64,000 nt of DNA from CAYUAI01 sp964442745 (GTDB lineage: Bacteria > Pseudomonadota > Gammaproteobacteria > S012-40): positions 1 to 64,000 of the forward strand of contig CAYUAI010000002.1 in assembly GCA_964442745.1 (NCBI GenBank). The letters run 5' to 3'. Under the pieces are notes generated by a model. It worked only from the letters and a program-made list of their open reading frames with translations, was not told where the DNA came from and searched no databases. Every line of letters starts with the position of its first letter. Positions within the stretch are counted from its first letter, which is position 1. This document shows, piece after piece, positions 37,204 through 46,390 of this stretch. Position numbers and translations under genes: made by a program.

Positions 37204-37917
37204 TTAATCGATGTCCACACCCAAGCGATAAGCCACCTCCTCGTAAGCTTCGATAACCCCACCTAGCCCTTGCCGAAAGCGATCTTTATCCATTTTTTTA
37301 CGCGTTTGCACATCCCACAAGCGACAACCATCCGGAGTGAATTCATCACCTAATAGCAATTCACCATGATAACGACCAAATTCTAATTTAAAATCTACCA
37401 ATAACAGATCAATATCGAGAAAGCGTTTTTGCAAGATATCATTGACTCTAAAAGTCATGTCTTTCATTGCATCAATTTCACTTTTGCTTGCCCAACCAAA
37501 CGAAAGAATATGATATTCATTGATCATGGGATCATGCAATGCATCATTCTTTAAAAAAAACTCAAACGTTGGCGGCACCAGCTCGATACCTTCTTGCACA
37601 CCGAGTCGCCGACAAAGACTACCGGCAGCGATATTTCTTACGACACATTCAACAGGTATCATCTCCAGCTTTTTAACCAATGACATCTGGTCACTTAAGC
37701 ATTGCTCAAAATGGGTTTTTACCCCATGATGCTCTAGGTATTGCATGATAAAGCCATTAAACTTGTTGTTCACTTTACCCTTGCGATCAAGCTGCTCAAG
37801 CTTTTCCCCATCAAATGCTGAGGTATCATTACGATAGACCAAAATAAGCTTATCAGCATCATCTGTTAGATAGACTGACTTGGCTTTTCCTGAATATAGT
37901 TGCTGCTTTTTTTCCAT
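37204..37917 (-). CDS. purC: SAICAR synthetase PurC
   Basis: Joins aspartate to CAIR in purine synthesis. At 237 aa from ATG 37915-37917 it has exactly the E. coli length. Signatures: LYSGKAKSVYLTDD, NDTSAFDGEK, PVECVVRNIAAGSL, LLVDFKLEFG and LLGDEFTPDGCRLWD. It follows bamC and dapA on the same strand, the usual dapA-bamC-purC order. No good ribosome binding site was seen. Confidence 0.97.
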   Translation of the reverse strand: MEKKQQLYSGKAKSVYLTDDADKLILVYRNDTSAFDGEKLEQLDRKGKVNNKFNGFIMQYLEHHGVKTHFEQCLSDQMSLVKKLEMIPVECVVRNIAAGSLCRRLGVQEGIELVPPTFEFFLKNDALHDPMINEYHILSFGWASKSEIDAMKDMTFRVNDILQKRFLDIDLLLVDFKLEFGRYHGELLLGDEFTPDGCRLWDVQTRKKMDKDRFRQGLGGVIEAYEEVAYRLGVDID

Positions 37918-37993
37918 TTTAAAACACACATCTCAATAAACCACTGAGAGACTTTAATTCGATGGAGTCATCCGACCCCATCCGCACAATCGA

Positions 37994-38995
37994 TCACAAA
38001 TGTTCATACAGTTGTTTGACTAAATCCTTCGCTTCACTCGAATCATCCACCACACCATCTGCATGCACCACCTCGACCTTGATCTGGCCCGCCAATTGAA
38101 GCATACGAATAGATAGCTCTGCTTTCTTGCCATCGGTAAAGTTAATACTTTGCGATACCGTATTATCAAGTGCATCGCGGCGAATGCGAATCAAACCTGA
38201 CAATTGATCCTTGGAAATAATGGTATTGCCTACCCGATCGATCGCCCGTAAAACCAGTTGCCAACTTCGCTCGTAGGACTCATCCAGCAGAATATACGGT
38301 ATTCCCTCATCTTCCCGTAATACGGCCAGCACTTTTTGTTGTTTCGCTTGTTCAAGCAAGGCTTTGACGCGCACAGGCTCCAAAGCTAAAAATTCTAAAA
38401 TACGCCCCAACAGCTCAATTTCCATTTCAGCATCATTTGGCCTGGCATCCCATGCCGGCGTAAATTGTCCATCAAAAAGCACTTGCTGCACGCCACGATG
38501 CGCGACATACAATTCAATCGTATCATCCTCCGCTCCAGGCTCAATACGAACCCGAAATTTATCACGCGCAAATTTGCCATACTGCGTATCATAATAATCA
38601 ACCCAAACCGTTTCCATAATGCCTAGACTTTCATCTTCCCAAACGAGCTCAATGTTATGCTTAACAAAGAAATCATGCATTTGTTCCCAAAGATAATGAA
38701 TCGGCATCTTCATCACTAACCAGCGCAATTGACCATCCCGTTTCATCATCACCGAGCTGTCGTTCGACAGTATTGGTTTATTAACCACAGAGGCGGCGAT
38801 TTTTGGAATATCAAATGCGTCTTCTTCAGTCGCATTAATCAAATTCGGCGGCATCTCCAGTGGCGGAAATGACTTGCTGTGTTTATAGAAACCCGCCTCT
38901 TGCGAAGCGCACCCGTAAAACATAAAGACCATCAAAAGAAGGAATAATAACTTGTGCATCACCGCGCCACTCATCCATCTCGACTTATAATGCAT
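37994..38995 (-). CDS. bamC: Outer-membrane assembly lipoprotein BamC
   Basis: Lipoprotein of the Bam complex that inserts beta-barrels into the outer membrane. The lipobox is FMFYGC; then FPPLEMPPNLI, the disordered BamD-binding segment, followed by two helix-grip domains (QLRWLVMKMPIHYLWEQMHD; PYILLDESYERSWQLVLRAI). ATG 38995 overlaps the dapA end by 11 bp and has GAGG seven bases upstream; later ATGs at codons 8 and 13 would give shorter signal peptides. At 333 aa it is close to E. coli BamC (344). Confidence 0.92.
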   Translation of the reverse strand: MHYKSRWMSGAVMHKLLFLLLMVFMFYGCASQEAGFYKHSKSFPPLEMPPNLINATEEDAFDIPKIAASVVNKPILSNDSSVMMKRDGQLRWLVMKMPIHYLWEQMHDFFVKHNIELVWEDESLGIMETVWVDYYDTQYGKFARDKFRVRIEPGAEDDTIELYVAHRGVQQVLFDGQFTPAWDARPNDAEMEIELLGRILEFLALEPVRVKALLEQAKQQKVLAVLREDEGIPYILLDESYERSWQLVLRAIDRVGNTIISKDQLSGLIRIRRDALDNTVSQSINFTDGKKAELSIRMLQLAGQIKVEVVHADGVVDDSSEAKDLVKQLYEHL

Positions 38996-39860
38996 CGGCT
39001 TGCCTCATCGCGTCCTGCACAGATTCTTGATACCTCTCAGACAATACCGTTAATGGCAAGCGAATCCCTGGCCCAATCAGTCCCATCGCTTGCAGCGCCC
39101 ATTTGACGGGTATCGGATTGGCCTCACAAAATAACTGCTCATGCAGAGCCATTAATTTTTCATTTAAAACCCGCGCTTTGGTGAACATACCCTGCAATGC
39201 CAAGGAAGCTATTTCGTGCATCAACCGGGGGGCAACATTGGCCGTCACAGAAATCACGCCCCTCCCCCCCACTTCCATTATTGCCAATGCAAGCGCATCG
39301 TCACCACTGTAAAGATCAATTCGGTCACCACACCGATCAATGATTTGCTTGGCACGATCAACACAGCCTGAAGCTTCTTTAATCGCTACAATATTGGCCA
39401 CATGCGATAATTGCTCTACCGTTTCGGGTAACATGTCACAAGCCACACGCCCAGGGACATTGTATAAAATTTGCGGAATCGCCACCGCGCTAGCAATCTT
39501 CTTATGGTGGGCAATTAAACCATGTTGCGTTGGTTTGTTGTAATAGGGAGCCACGAGCAGACAGGCATCGGCGCCAGCTTCCATTGCACACCGAGTTAGC
39601 GTAATCGCCTCCATGGTGGAATTAGACCCTGTCCCAGCAATCACGGGCACTCGATTGTTCACTTTTTCAACAACGAAACGAACCACTTGACAGTGCTCTT
39701 TTTCCAGTAGCGTGGCAGACTCTCCGGTCGTGCCGACGGTAACAATTGCATCGGTTCCAGCCTGTATATGGAAATCGATGAGCTGTTCCATCGATGCATA
39801 ATCGAGCGCCCCATCTTCGTGCATAGGGGTAACCAAAGCTACCATACTGCCATGAAACAT
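38985..39860 (-). CDS. dapA: 4-hydroxy-tetrahydrodipicolinate synthase
   Basis: Condenses pyruvate and aspartate semialdehyde in lysine/DAP synthesis. The 291-aa protein (E. coli 292) shows FHGSMVALVTP, VTVGTTGESATL (phosphate-like loop with Thr), the Tyr of ILYNVPGR and the Schiff-base Lys in NIVAIKEASG. The frame extends to 39926; ATG 39858-39860 is preferred because GGGAG lies seven bases upstream and it aligns with the family start. It leads dapA-bamC-purC. Confidence 0.97.
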   Translation of the reverse strand: MFHGSMVALVTPMHEDGALDYASMEQLIDFHIQAGTDAIVTVGTTGESATLLEKEHCQVVRFVVEKVNNRVPVIAGTGSNSTMEAITLTRCAMEAGADACLLVAPYYNKPTQHGLIAHHKKIASAVAIPQILYNVPGRVACDMLPETVEQLSHVANIVAIKEASGCVDRAKQIIDRCGDRIDLYSGDDALALAIMEVGGRGVISVTANVAPRLMHEIASLALQGMFTKARVLNEKLMALHEQLFCEANPIPVKWALQAMGLIGPGIRLPLTVLSERYQESVQDAMRQADAL

Positions 39861-40028
39861 GGACATACTCCCAATGATCTCTATGAATAAACTGCGAATG
39901 TTACTGAGCCATGGCACGCAAGGCAAGTAAAGTCATTGCCCTTACCAGGCGGAATAGCATGCATGGGCTATTTATTGAGCGGATAATTAGCGGGCCGAAC
40001 ATCAGCTAAACTCTTAATTTAGTATCAC

Positions 40029-40142
40029 TTATCCCTTGGTCTCATACCCGTTTTTCTCCAGCATGCTCGCCCCTACCTCCAGCATACTCATCTGCCCAAT
40101 GCTGGATGGACCACTAAATTTATAAATAATTTCACCAGTCAT
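40029..40142 (-). CDS. Possible small protein, 37 aa
   Basis: The frame from ATG 40140-40142 to TAA 40029-40031 encodes MTGEIIYKFSGPSSIGQMSM and a Gly/Glu-rich remainder. It is upstream of dapA on the same strand, in the 472-bp gap 39861-40332. The ribosome binding site is weak (GTGAAG) and no family is known. A dyad (TCCAGCAT/ATGCTGGA, about 40076-40115) lies in it and may explain the apparent coding pattern. An isolated ACCGACATTGGCC at about 40269-40281 resembles an end of the four-copy repeat. Confidence 0.25.
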   Translation of the reverse strand: MTGEIIYKFSGPSSIGQMSMLEVGASMLEKNGYETKG

Positions 40143-40332
40143 TGTACTTCACTTAGCGGTGGCTGATAGCACGAATTTAGCCTAACTTTAAAGGAGAGAG
40201 CCTTATAAAGAGCAGGAAACCGCACTCCCTGGTGCATAATCCTCGTTTTAAGTATAATTTGATGATATACCGACATTGGCCAAGGCAAAAGAATATTTAC
40301 CCGCCGGTTCACTGCAAACAGGAGAATAACGG

Positions 40333-40821
40333 ATGAGCGAAAACATTAAAGTGAATAAAAAAGTGCCTGATTTTTCGCTACCTGCCACCGGTGAAAAAAC
40401 AACAATGAGTCTTACCGACTTTCGAGGTAAACAGCTGGTCCTTTATTTCTATCCTAAAGACAACACACCGGGCTGTACCAAGGAGGGACAGGACTTTCGA
40501 GACCACATCCACAAATTTCGCCGCACCAACACGGTTATCCTGGGGGTCTCACGTGACAGCCTCAAGTCCCATGAAAATTTCAAAGAAAAACAAGAGTTTT
40601 CTTTTGATTTACTGGCTGACACCGAGGAAGTGTTGTGCCGCTTATTTGACGTTATCAAAGAAAAAAACATGTATGGTAAAAAATGCATGGGCATCGAAAG
40701 AAGTACTTTCCTCATTGATGAAAAAGGCATCTTACGGCGCGAATGGCGCAAAGTCAAAGTGGCTGGACATGTCGAAGAAGTATTAGCGGCCATCAAATCA
40801 CTGGACGGATCCCTCGGCTAA
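40333..40821 (+). CDS. bcp: Thioredoxin-dependent peroxiredoxin, Bcp/PrxQ type
   Basis: Reduces hydroperoxides with thioredoxin as donor. The 162-aa protein has KVPDFSLPATGEK, the peroxidatic cysteine in YFYPKDNTPGCTKEGQDF and FDLLADTEEVLCRLFDV. Many Bcp proteins have a resolving Cys five residues after the peroxidatic one; here that place is Gln, so resolution must use another Cys (for example the one in KKCMG) or an outside thiol. AGGAG precedes the ATG. A PhoH-like gene follows 67 bp later in the same direction. Confidence 0.94.
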   Translation: MSENIKVNKKVPDFSLPATGEKTTMSLTDFRGKQLVLYFYPKDNTPGCTKEGQDFRDHIHKFRRTNTVILGVSRDSLKSHENFKEKQEFSFDLLADTEEVLCRLFDVIKEKNMYGKKCMGIERSTFLIDEKGILRREWRKVKVAGHVEEVLAAIKSLDGSLG

Positions 40822-40888
40822 GAAGCGACCCGAAAGATAGTCTCCTAACCATGCCCACTCACTTTTAACCAAAAGCGCAAAACACTCA

Positions 40889-42298
40889 ATGAATCAAAAC
40901 AACAAAACGGCGACCACACCACGTATCCTTGTATTAGATACCAACGTACTCATGCATGATCCTGCTTGCATTTTTCGCTTTCAAGAACACGATATATTTC
41001 TGCCCATGGTGGTATTAGAAGAACTTGATAACAATAAACGCGGCCATTCAGAAGTGGCTCGCAATGCGCGCCAGACCAGTCGCTTTTTAGAAGAAATCAT
41101 TAGCGGCGCCACCAAAATTGAAATCGAAAAAGGACTGCTTTTACCCAACGCCATCAATGCCGAGGCTGTCAGCGGCCGATTGTTATTGCAGACACGGGAA
41201 TTTTACTACAAACTGCCCAAAGACATTCCGGGTAGCACCCCCGATAACACCATCTTAGGCACCACCATTGCGCTGCAAGATTTTCACGCCGACCGACAAG
41301 TCACACTCATCACCAAAGACATTAACCTTCGAATCAAAGCCGCCACGTTGGGTATACGTGCGGAAGATTATTATACTGACCAGGTCATTGATGATGTTAA
41401 TTTGCTATATAGCGGCTCCTATGAACTGCCCAAAGACTTTTGGGAAAAACATGCCAATGATATTAAATCCTGGAAAAAAGACAAATATGTGTTTTACCAG
41501 GTGAGCGGACCAGAGCAAGCACACTGGTATCCCTGTCAATACATTTATAGCGAAACAGAAAAATTTGAAGCCATCGTACGAAAGCACGAACAGCAAACAG
41601 CGGAAATACAAGTTATTTTAGATTACCGGGCAACACGGCATCAAGTTTGGGGAATTAATGCGCGTAACCGCGAACAAAATTTTGCACTCAACGTATTAAT
41701 GGACCCAGCGATCGATTTCGTCACATTAGTCGGCATGGCAGGCACTGGAAAAACATTGTTAACGTTAGCCGCCGGCCTCACGCAAACACTTGAAGCTAAA
41801 ATATACCAAGAAATCATCATGACACGCGTCACGGTACCCGTGGGAGAGGATATCGGCCATTTGCCGGGCACCGAAGAAGAAAAAATGACACCCTGGATGG
41901 GCGCCCTCATGGATAACCTTGAAGTACTCACCAACCCGGAAGAAGGTGTCGGTGAGTGGGAGCGAGCAGCCACCAATGACTTATTACAAAAGCGTATTAA
42001 AATCCGCTCATTAAATTTCATGCGTGGACGCACTTTCTTGAAAAAGTACCTGATCATTGATGAAGCACAAAATTTAACACCCAAACAAATGAAAACCCTG
42101 ATTACCCGTGCAGGACCTGGTACTAAAGTCGTTTGTTTAGGTAATGTGGCACAAATTGATACGCCTTACCTCACAGAAACAACCTCTGGACTCACTTATG
42201 TCGTCGATCGTTTTAAAAACTGGGATCACAGCGCACATATCACACTACAACGCGGCGAGCGCTCTCGATTAGCTGACTATGCATCAGACGTTCTATGA
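40889..42298 (+). CDS. PIN-PhoH fusion ATPase/ribonuclease
   Basis: The 469-aa protein joins an N-terminal PIN ribonuclease domain (LVLDTNVLMHDP, LEELDNNKRG, TPDNTILGT, with the acidic metal ligands) to a C-terminal PhoH ATPase (Walker A GMAGTGKTLLTLAAG, KYLIIDEAQNLTP for Walker B, GNVAQIDTPYL). This YlaK/PhoH2-like architecture is seen as RNA helicase plus RNase in other bacteria. No antitoxin-like partner is adjacent. It may be co-transcribed with bcp. Confidence 0.93.
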   Translation: MNQNNKTATTPRILVLDTNVLMHDPACIFRFQEHDIFLPMVVLEELDNNKRGHSEVARNARQTSRFLEEIISGATKIEIEKGLLLPNAINAEAVSGRLLLQTREFYYKLPKDIPGSTPDNTILGTTIALQDFHADRQVTLITKDINLRIKAATLGIRAEDYYTDQVIDDVNLLYSGSYELPKDFWEKHANDIKSWKKDKYVFYQVSGPEQAHWYPCQYIYSETEKFEAIVRKHEQQTAEIQVILDYRATRHQVWGINARNREQNFALNVLMDPAIDFVTLVGMAGTGKTLLTLAAGLTQTLEAKIYQEIIMTRVTVPVGEDIGHLPGTEEEKMTPWMGALMDNLEVLTNPEEGVGEWERAATNDLLQKRIKIRSLNFMRGRTFLKKYLIIDEAQNLTPKQMKTLITRAGPGTKVVCLGNVAQIDTPYLTETTSGLTYVVDRFKNWDHSAHITLQRGERSRLADYASDVL

Positions 42299-42349
42299 AC
42301 TGAAAGACCGTTTATTACATCGCGTATTCTAGCATTGAGAGGAGCCATA

Positions 42350-43411
42350 TCACCCCTTAATGGTAGAAAATTGTGGCCACGCGTTTAATACAGCCTTGAC
42401 CAAAGTCGCCAACGGAATCGCAAAAAAGACACCCCATACACCCCACAAACCGCCAAACAATATAATCGATACAATAATGGCCACAGGATGCAAATTCACC
42501 GCTTCGGAAAACAATAAAGGCACCAGGACATTCCCGTCAATCGTTTGAATGATACCATACGCCAACATCAAGTACGCAAACTCCGAACTCCATCCCCATT
42601 GGAAAAAAGCAATCAATGCCACCGGAATGGTAACGATGGTGGCACCCACAAAAGGAACCAAAACCGACAAACCCACCAATAAAGCTAATAGCACCGCATA
42701 ATTTAATTCCATCCAGGCAAACGCAACAAACGATGCCGCCCCGACTATCAATATTTCTACAATTTTACCACGCACGTAATTACCAATTTGCTGATCCATT
42801 TCATGCCATACTTGCTTTGCCAAATCACGCTCTTTAGGTAAATAATGTGTCATCCACCTGACAATCACTTGCTTATCTTTCAAGAAAAAAAACACCAAAA
42901 TAATAATAAGTATCAAATAAACCAACCAGGTAATCACACCGCGCAGCGATGATAACGAAAAAGACAATGCCATTTGTCCCATCGCGCCCGCTTCCGAACT
43001 AAAAGAACGCATAATTTCTTTGATGTATTCTTCAGAAATAAAATGTGGATAATGGCCAGGTAACTGCAATAAAATCTCTTGAAGTCGAGATATCATTCTT
43101 GGCATTTCTTTAAGAAACTGGGTCAATTGCTCTGAGATCAGCGGCACAAGCCCCACCACACTGGCCACCAACAATGCCATAAACACGGTAAACACGATAA
43201 ACACAGCAACCAAGCGAGGAACACCATATTTTTCCAGCTTAAGTACCAACGCCTCAAGTAAATAGGCAATCACAATACTCGCGAGCAGCGGTATTAAGAT
43301 ATCACCTAAAAAAATGATAATGGTAAACCCGCTAATCAACAACATCGCCAACATCACGACTTGCGGGTTAGAAAAATGCCTTTGATACCAGCTCGTTAAA
43401 ACATCAATCAT
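42350..43411 (-). CDS. AI-2E family transporter (PerM-like permease)
   Basis: A 353-aa inner-membrane protein with eight hydrophobic segments and the family motifs PLLASIVIAYLLEALVLKLE, LVYLILIIILVFFFLKDKQV, LPFVGATIV-like LVPFVGATIVTIPVALIAF and GGLWGVWGVFFAIPLATLVK. Substrates proposed for the family include autoinducer-2 and ions; nothing here chooses one. Its ATG overlaps the stop of the 118-aa gene (ATGA), so it is the last gene of a three-gene operon. Confidence 0.92.
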   Translation of the reverse strand: MIDVLTSWYQRHFSNPQVVMLAMLLISGFTIIIFLGDILIPLLASIVIAYLLEALVLKLEKYGVPRLVAVFIVFTVFMALLVASVVGLVPLISEQLTQFLKEMPRMISRLQEILLQLPGHYPHFISEEYIKEIMRSFSSEAGAMGQMALSFSLSSLRGVITWLVYLILIIILVFFFLKDKQVIVRWMTHYLPKERDLAKQVWHEMDQQIGNYVRGKIVEILIVGAASFVAFAWMELNYAVLLALLVGLSVLVPFVGATIVTIPVALIAFFQWGWSSEFAYLMLAYGIIQTIDGNVLVPLLFSEAVNLHPVAIIVSIILFGGLWGVWGVFFAIPLATLVKAVLNAWPQFSTIKG

Positions 43412-43764
43412 ACCGTATTTTCTTTGCGATTGAGCATCAATTGATAATGATCTTCAAAGAGTTTTTCACACGACTTAATCACATCAGCTTTGTCTCGCCC
43501 TTGCATGACGTGCTGTGATACAAGTTCAGAGGCTTCATTGAGCATTTTTGTCTTATCTAACATAGAATACATTACCGATAAACGCTTTAATGCCGCAATG
43601 ACCGATTCATCATCAATGGGTGGAATTATTTTAGGTTTCGCTATTTCTTCAATGGGACTTGTTTTATTGGCATGAAGAAACTCGGCAAACGCAATAAGCG
43701 TCTGTTGATCTTGCTCGTTTAGCGCGCTAAAAAGTTGGGTTATTTTTTTTGTTAATGCACTCAT
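43408..43764 (-). CDS. Conserved-looking small protein in the AI-2E operon, 118 aa
   Basis: Mainly helical, acidic/basic mixed cytosolic protein that I do not recognise. It starts SALTKKITQLFSALNEQDQQ, a pattern found at the N-terminus of small regulatory helical proteins, and includes a proline-rich linker (KPKIIPPIDDES). Both ends overlap neighbours by four bases (ATGA), so its production is tightly tied to the amidotransferase-like protein before it and the transporter after it. Confidence 0.75.
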   Translation of the reverse strand: MSALTKKITQLFSALNEQDQQTLIAFAEFLHANKTSPIEEIAKPKIIPPIDDESVIAALKRLSVMYSMLDKTKMLNEASELVSQHVMQGRDKADVIKSCEKLFEDHYQLMLNRKENTV

Positions 43765-44507
43765 TCAGGCTCAACATTCAAACGAATCACCGTTGGCTTA
43801 CGCCGCTCTTTCATTAAATCCAATGCCGACACCAGAGCAATCGTAATTTGATCCGTGTTTTTTTGCGTTGTCGTCCACTCACGGCGTGCTTCACTCAGTA
43901 GCTGGCCAATATTATCTGGAATCAAACGCCCCGCCTCCATCACCATATCTTCTAGCATACCCGGCTTCAATTCTGGTCGGAATAATATACCATAAGCCAA
44001 GTGATGCGCTCTTATTGCAAGCCATTGCCCTTCATCATCCACGACAATCGGTACCAATTCATCGGGTAATTCAGTTTTACCTCGATAAAGTACCATCACC
44101 CGCTGACCATCAACCGCTTTCGCTAACGCATCTTCTTTCCCTCGCTCGGTGGCGTGAGCCGTCGTCCAATAAGCGTTGTGCAATGCTTTCTCTTGACTAC
44201 GCGCACCCGCATACTCTGCAACCAGTTGCCCCCCGAGCCCTATACCAATGACTGAACGTTTTGCATTAAGAAAATTGGCAATCAATGCTTTTTCCAAAGC
44301 GAACCCTTGTGCCTGCTTATGATCCTCCTCGGCAGGCCAATCCCCACCCAGTACAAACAACGCATCAAATGGCAACGGACTCGCCGGCAACGCCTGGTCA
44401 ACAAAAGGTCTAAAATAGCTAAACCCAATATCGCGAATTTCCAATTGATGCTCAATTAACCCTAAAAATTCACTGTAGTTGTGTTGTATAACAGCGAAAT
44501 TTTTCAT
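43761..44507 (-). CDS. Class I glutamine-amidotransferase-like protein lacking catalytic residues
   Basis: The 248-aa protein has the class I glutaminase fold in outline: FAVIQHNYSEFLG at the start, DALFVLGGDWPAEED, and the nucleophile elbow region SVIGIGLGGQLVAEY. In active members this reads GxCxG; here the Cys is Gly90. The histidine of the FHPE motif is also changed (GILFRPEL, Arg177), while the Glu is kept. It is therefore predicted to be unable to release ammonia from glutamine and may bind a ligand or partner. It is first in an operon with a 118-aa protein and an AI-2E family exporter, joined by 4-bp overlaps. Confidence 0.82.
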   Translation of the reverse strand: MKNFAVIQHNYSEFLGLIEHQLEIRDIGFSYFRPFVDQALPASPLPFDALFVLGGDWPAEEDHKQAQGFALEKALIANFLNAKRSVIGIGLGGQLVAEYAGARSQEKALHNAYWTTAHATERGKEDALAKAVDGQRVMVLYRGKTELPDELVPIVVDDEGQWLAIRAHHLAYGILFRPELKPGMLEDMVMEAGRLIPDNIGQLLSEARREWTTTQKNTDQITIALVSALDLMKERRKPTVIRLNVEPE

Positions 44508-44796
44508 ATTAGCACCTAATCATCACTCATGAACCTGCTAGACACAATATTCACTCATGCTACTGATGAAATCAGTATCCATGTACATACATTCTATTTA
44601 GCGTTACACTGCGTAAACCCTAAATCGGTACATTAAATGAAACTCTTGGAGAAGAGAAGAAAAAAATAAGAATCTCTGTTATGTCTTACAAAAACAAACA
44701 ACGGCAACACAACAATCAGAAGAATAGCGAGAAATTCAGCGACTTCAAATAGCAATATACAACCCGTATTTCACACTTAGGCATGTGAAATGCAGG

Positions 44797-45711
44797 TTAC
44801 GATGGCTCGATATCTCGATGCCGCTCACAGTATTGGCGAGCAAAATCTAACAACTCATCCATCGCACGCTGACGAAATTTTTGCTTTTGATGCACAAAAG
44901 AAAAAGGTCGCTCCAAGGGGGGATCTAAAGCAATCGCAACCAATGTACCCAGCTTTAACTCTTTTGCTAATGTGACTTTTGATAAAATAGTCACACCAAT
45001 ATTTGCTTCGACGGCCCCTTTTATAGCCTCAGGACTGCCTAGTTCCATGATGATATCCAATTGATTTGGGTTAACACCAATCTCAACCAGATAGTCAACA
45101 ATGACTTCTCGTGTGCCCGAGCCTTCTTCCCGGCAAATATACGGAAACGCCAATAAACGGGTCGGGTGCAAACATTTTTCATCAGCAAGCGGATGACCAG
45201 GAGGTACAATCGCTACTAATTGATCCCGGCGACACAGCTCTACCGCTAAGTTCTTATTGGCGACCGGCGCTTCCACAACACCCAAATCAATGACATTATT
45301 CTCAACCATAGAAACAATGCCCTCCGTATTAGAGACTTTGAGCCTAACATTGACATCAGGATATTGCTTTTTAAAATCGCCTAACAACGATGGCAACATA
45401 TACTCAGCAATGGTGGTACTCGCACCGATGATCAAAACACCGCTGACTTCCCCGGTTAACTCCCGAACGGCATTTTCCATTTCTGCATAAAGCTCGAAAA
45501 TTCGGCCGCCATATTCATGCACACACTTGCCAGCTTCCGTCAAACTGATACGATTATGCGTCCGATCAAACAAACGAGTATTAAAATACTCTTCAAGCTG
45601 TCGAACCTGAAATGTCACCGCAGGTTGTGTCATATGAAGGGACTCAGCTGCTTTGGTAAAACTGAGTAACTTGGCTACGGAGTGGAATACTTGCAATCTA
45701 CGATCCGCCAT
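44797..45711 (-). CDS. LysR-family transcriptional regulator (CysL/CbbR-like)
   Basis: The 304-aa protein has the N-terminal winged helix (LQVFHSVAKLLSFTKAAESL, TQPAVTFQVRQLEEYFNTRL) and a periplasmic-binding-like effector domain (GVLIIGASTTIAEYMLPSLL, FPYICREEGSGTREV). It resembles LysR proteins of the CysL/CbbR branch that sense metabolites in sulfur, nitrogen or carbon assimilation, but the ligand is unknown. It is divergent from the TM2 gene with a 108-bp gap, which may hold its operator; no neighbouring metabolic operon shows an obvious target. Confidence 0.93.
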   Translation of the reverse strand: MADRRLQVFHSVAKLLSFTKAAESLHMTQPAVTFQVRQLEEYFNTRLFDRTHNRISLTEAGKCVHEYGGRIFELYAEMENAVRELTGEVSGVLIIGASTTIAEYMLPSLLGDFKKQYPDVNVRLKVSNTEGIVSMVENNVIDLGVVEAPVANKNLAVELCRRDQLVAIVPPGHPLADEKCLHPTRLLAFPYICREEGSGTREVIVDYLVEIGVNPNQLDIIMELGSPEAIKGAVEANIGVTILSKVTLAKELKLGTLVAIALDPPLERPFSFVHQKQKFRQRAMDELLDFARQYCERHRDIEPS

Positions 45712-45819
45712 ACACGAAGTCCATCCTATAAGTCAAATTATAACTGGATAATATCAGCTAATTAATCTTTTTCAAGCAAAAGTCATAAATTAATCATTTT
45801 TTTAACCGGTGATAACACG

Positions 45820-46365
45820 ATGAGCAAAACTTGGCAAAATATTAACCTCGAAGTCGATGGTTTGCAAAGCGCTAACCTACAATTTATTAAATACCAAAAA
45901 AAACCACTAACCGCTTATGTTTTATGGTTACTGTTTCCGCTAGGATTGCATCGATTCTATCTTAAATCGGTGGCAACCGGGTTACTCTATTGGCTGCTCA
46001 CAAGCCTCGCTCTTTACCACAGTATCACCACCAGTACGTCAAAAGTGATATTTTTTCTACCTATCATCGCTTGGGCAATTTATGACGTACACTGGATACG
46101 GGAACGCATTATCGTGTTAAACAAAGCCTTACGCATACAGATATTTTCAGGACAAAATAAGCGTCAAGCGCTTGAACAAAACAAACCCACCGTCAATTCT
46201 CAAACACTGATCCATGAATACACTCGAATAAAAAACACCGAGGCACAAGACCGACAACCCCCCTCAAGCCCAACCAACCTTTTGGCGGAAAAAAAACGAA
46301 TACCCTCCATCGCAGAGCAAGAACAGATGCTGCAAGCGATCAGAAAAAAAACCAGGCTTCCTTAG
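45820..46365 (+). CDS. TM2-domain membrane protein
   Basis: The 181-aa protein has the TM2 pattern of two hydrophobic helices around KKPLTAYVLWLLFPLGLHRF and the following YLKSVATGLLYWLL, here with a third hydrophobic stretch (SKVIFFLPIIAWAIYDVHWI). A long basic cytosolic tail follows (KKKTRLP end). The function of bacterial TM2 proteins is unknown. It is convergent with the chemoreceptor gene, 25 bp away. Confidence 0.8.
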   Translation: MSKTWQNINLEVDGLQSANLQFIKYQKKPLTAYVLWLLFPLGLHRFYLKSVATGLLYWLLTSLALYHSITTSTSKVIFFLPIIAWAIYDVHWIRERIIVLNKALRIQIFSGQNKRQALEQNKPTVNSQTLIHEYTRIKNTEAQDRQPPSSPTNLLAEKKRIPSIAEQEQMLQAIRKKTRLP

Positions 46366-46390
46366 ATATACTCAGTGCGGTCAACGATGA

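Noticed and set aside
40268..40285. Fifth copy of the four-copy repeat
   Set aside because: Only about 13 bases of one end match and no inner or opposite end is present.
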